From Croceimicrobium hydrocarbonivorans (GTDB lineage: Bacteria > Bacteroidota > Bacteroidia > Flavobacteriales > Schleiferiaceae): a stretch of DNA of 64,000 nt. The stretch lies in contig NZ_CP060139.1 in NCBI RefSeq assembly GCF_014524565.1, forward strand, positions 310,001 to 374,000, read 5' to 3'. The number at the start of each line of letters is the position of its first letter. Within the stretch, counting starts at the first letter, position 1. Under the pieces are notes generated by a model. That model made no database searches. It was not told where the DNA came from and was given only the letters and a program-made list of their open reading frames with translations. Made by a program: the position numbers and the translations under genes. Positions 62,689 to 64,000 of the stretch are shown piece by piece.

Positions 62689-63732
62689 TTACATCAATAT
62701 TCCCTTCTTAGCTTCAATGGGGGCGGGTAAATCCGTTTCGCCCAGCATTTCGAGTAAATCAATCTCTATGGTTCGGCAGAGCGATAACATGGGGATATCA
62801 TTAGCCATCCCCTGAAAAGGGTTTTCAGAATAATCGCCCACAATCTCCATCACCACATAGAGCCAACCGACGATAACTAAAAATGGAATCGACATCCAAA
62901 TTCCGATATTACCAAATTTGGCAAATTCGGGCACCAGCCCAAAAGGCATCAGGAAAATAAAAATACAGACGAAGATGAAGCTCATATTGGCATACTGCCG
63001 CGGTAAAGGGAATTTCTTAATCCGCTCACACTTGCCTTGATGGTCGTAAAAATCATTAAGAATCTTCTGCATTTCCATGTGGCGGAAATCATCAATGAGA
63101 TTTAAGTCTCGCAGTTTTTTGAGGTCTTCACCTTGTTTAAAAATGATTTGAGTAGCGGTATTCTTAGCCGCAATTAAATGATCATGTTCTTCCTTTCCTA
63201 AAAACTGTTGGAGCTCTATGCGGGTTACTTCATCATCCACCAAGCCCACACCAAAAAGCCTTTGATAGCGCCTGGCGAAAGAACCGGTAAACCCTCTTTG
63301 ATTAGAGTGCTCCCAAGGCGTAGCTACCAGTAATTGACTTCGTAATGCGTATAACCAAGCAATATGGCGGAAGATCAGTTTTTGATGCCAGGCCTTAATC
63401 TCCGCATCATCAACAGGTAGGGGATTGTGTAGATTGCTAGTATAATTACGTACCACATTGCCCCAAGACCGACTGCTATTTACAATGGCGCCCCAAATTT
63501 TACGGGCTTCCCACATGCGATCGTAGGCACTGTTATTCTTAAAACCCACATAAAAGGCCACAGCGGTACCAATAATGGAAACCGGCAACCAGGGGATAAA
63601 CATCCAATGATGCCCATCATCCGTATAAACATAGAGGGCCACAACCAAGGTCATCCAAAGAATTAACCAGGGAAAATGGTGTCCGGAAAAAAGAAGGATT
63701 CTTTTAAGCGAAAAATTCTTGGTAATTAACAT
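62689..63732 (-). CDS. Bestrophin-like (UPF0187/YneE) channel protein, 347 aa
   Basis: Two N-terminal membrane helices (about 15-35 and 43-62) and two later ones (about 236-254 and 262-284) flank a helical soluble part. Hallmarks: GFKNNSAYDRMWEARKIWG near residues 65-83, MPFGLVPEFAK near 247-257, and a C-terminal NPFQGMANDIPM like the family's acidic NPF tail. Family members form pentameric anion or cation channels. Gene starts MLITKNFSLKRIL; it is coupled to the small membrane protein gene. Confidence 0.9.
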   Translation of the reverse strand: MLITKNFSLKRILLFSGHHFPWLILWMTLVVALYVYTDDGHHWMFIPWLPVSIIGTAVAFYVGFKNNSAYDRMWEARKIWGAIVNSSRSWGNVVRNYTSNLHNPLPVDDAEIKAWHQKLIFRHIAWLYALRSQLLVATPWEHSNQRGFTGSFARRYQRLFGVGLVDDEVTRIELQQFLGKEEHDHLIAAKNTATQIIFKQGEDLKKLRDLNLIDDFRHMEMQKILNDFYDHQGKCERIKKFPLPRQYANMSFIFVCIFIFLMPFGLVPEFAKFGNIGIWMSIPFLVIVGWLYVVMEIVGDYSENPFQGMANDIPMLSLCRTIEIDLLEMLGETDLPAPIEAKKGILM

Positions 63733-63829
63733 AGTCTAAAATGCTTGCTCCCAATTTGAAACTTTTTTAGGGAATATGCACGTGAAAATCCGATTCATAA
63801 AAAACCAGCAGCCCTGCCTACTATAGCTA

Positions 63830-64000
63830 TTATTCGGATTGGGAACTTTGTGCTTTAAGCGAAGGGTATTTAAGCATCCACAATAGGCTGATGAGTATAA
63901 ATGGTAAAACTGAAATAAGCATTAGGGGATTCCAGCTCAACAAGGCACCCAATAGAACGAAGACTAATAATATGCCTATACTGATTATCGCAACCAAAGG
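63830..64000 (-). CDS. Partial membrane protein, C-terminal 56 residues
   Basis: A minus-strand frame with no stop continues into the window edge and ends at TAA (63830-63832). It has two hydrophobic segments (PLVAIISIGILLVFVLL and LMLISVLPFILISLLWML), then a short polar tail ending QSSQSE. The start is outside the window. It lies 97 bp upstream of the bestrophin-like gene. The family cannot be told from the C-terminus alone. Confidence 0.6.
   Translation of the reverse strand, partial: PLVAIISIGILLVFVLLGALLSWNPLMLISVLPFILISLLWMLKYPSLKAQSSQSE

Overview
The window looks like chromosomal DNA of a Bacteroidota bacterium, probably a marine Flavobacteriales relative (the order is inference). The signs are AT-rich sequence, many small lipoproteins and secreted orphans, a 7TMR-DISM hybrid kinase, a TPR/HisKA_2 kinase paired with a LytTR regulator, a sigma factor next to an anti-sigma/beta-barrel fusion, weak Shine-Dalgarno sites and at least one clear Bacteroidota-type promoter (TTG-N19-TATATTTG). 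I saw no rRNA, tRNA, CRISPR array, insertion sequence or prophage.

Region by region. (1) 1-9511: a one-way (minus-strand) array of about 13 unrecognised genes, mostly signal-peptide or lipoprotein products with 60-250 bp spacers, ending in a three-gene unit around a HEAT-like secreted protein. (2) 9990-12410: a small orphan, a multi-pass membrane protein, a NarL-type histidine kinase and a LuxR-type response regulator, all plus strand. (3) 12403-31960: the centrepiece, a minus-strand operon for a Tc-type (ABC) insecticidal-like toxin. Its order is a TcB-TcC fusion (SpvB/TcdB-mid/Rhs core with an unrecognised C-terminal cargo), a 3145-residue TcA, a Cys-rich Hint-like protein and a Cys-cluster zinc-binding-like protein. 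A roughly 52-residue module centred on PNNYI occurs in tandem in TcA and once more inside the Hint protein, between the two Hint halves. I consider this the most novel feature of the window. (4) 32545-34558: small lipoproteins and an OmpA-like domain. (5) 34696-37283: TPR kinase and LytTR regulator. (6) 37496-38938: a DinB-like protein and a ParDE toxin-antitoxin pair with a visible promoter and operator. (7) 38935-43148: a sulfide-oxidation operon (SQR, TauE, CstB-like persulfide dioxygenase/rhodanese, methyltransferase) resembling the Staphylococcus cst locus without its repressor. (8) 43371-48613: DUF2167-like protein, TPR lipoprotein-like protein, FMN reductase, AhpD-like protein and AraC regulator. 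(9) 48776-55775: RskA-domain lipoprotein, hybrid kinase, small genes, and an ECF sigma unit. (10) 55832-60841: a multi-PAS kinase, its single-domain response regulator and a PAS-only paralogue without a kinase. (11) 60914-64000: unknown secreted protein, small membrane protein, bestrophin-like channel and a truncated membrane protein at the edge.

How the genes may work together: the Tc operon encodes a complete injection machine (TcA pore plus BC cocoon with cargo) and two accessory proteins. The two-component cluster converges on it and overlaps its last gene by 8 bp, so it is a candidate regulator by position only. The sulfide operon would oxidise H2S to persulfide, then to sulfite, and export or re-use it. 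All functional calls rest on motif recognition by eye; no database search was possible.
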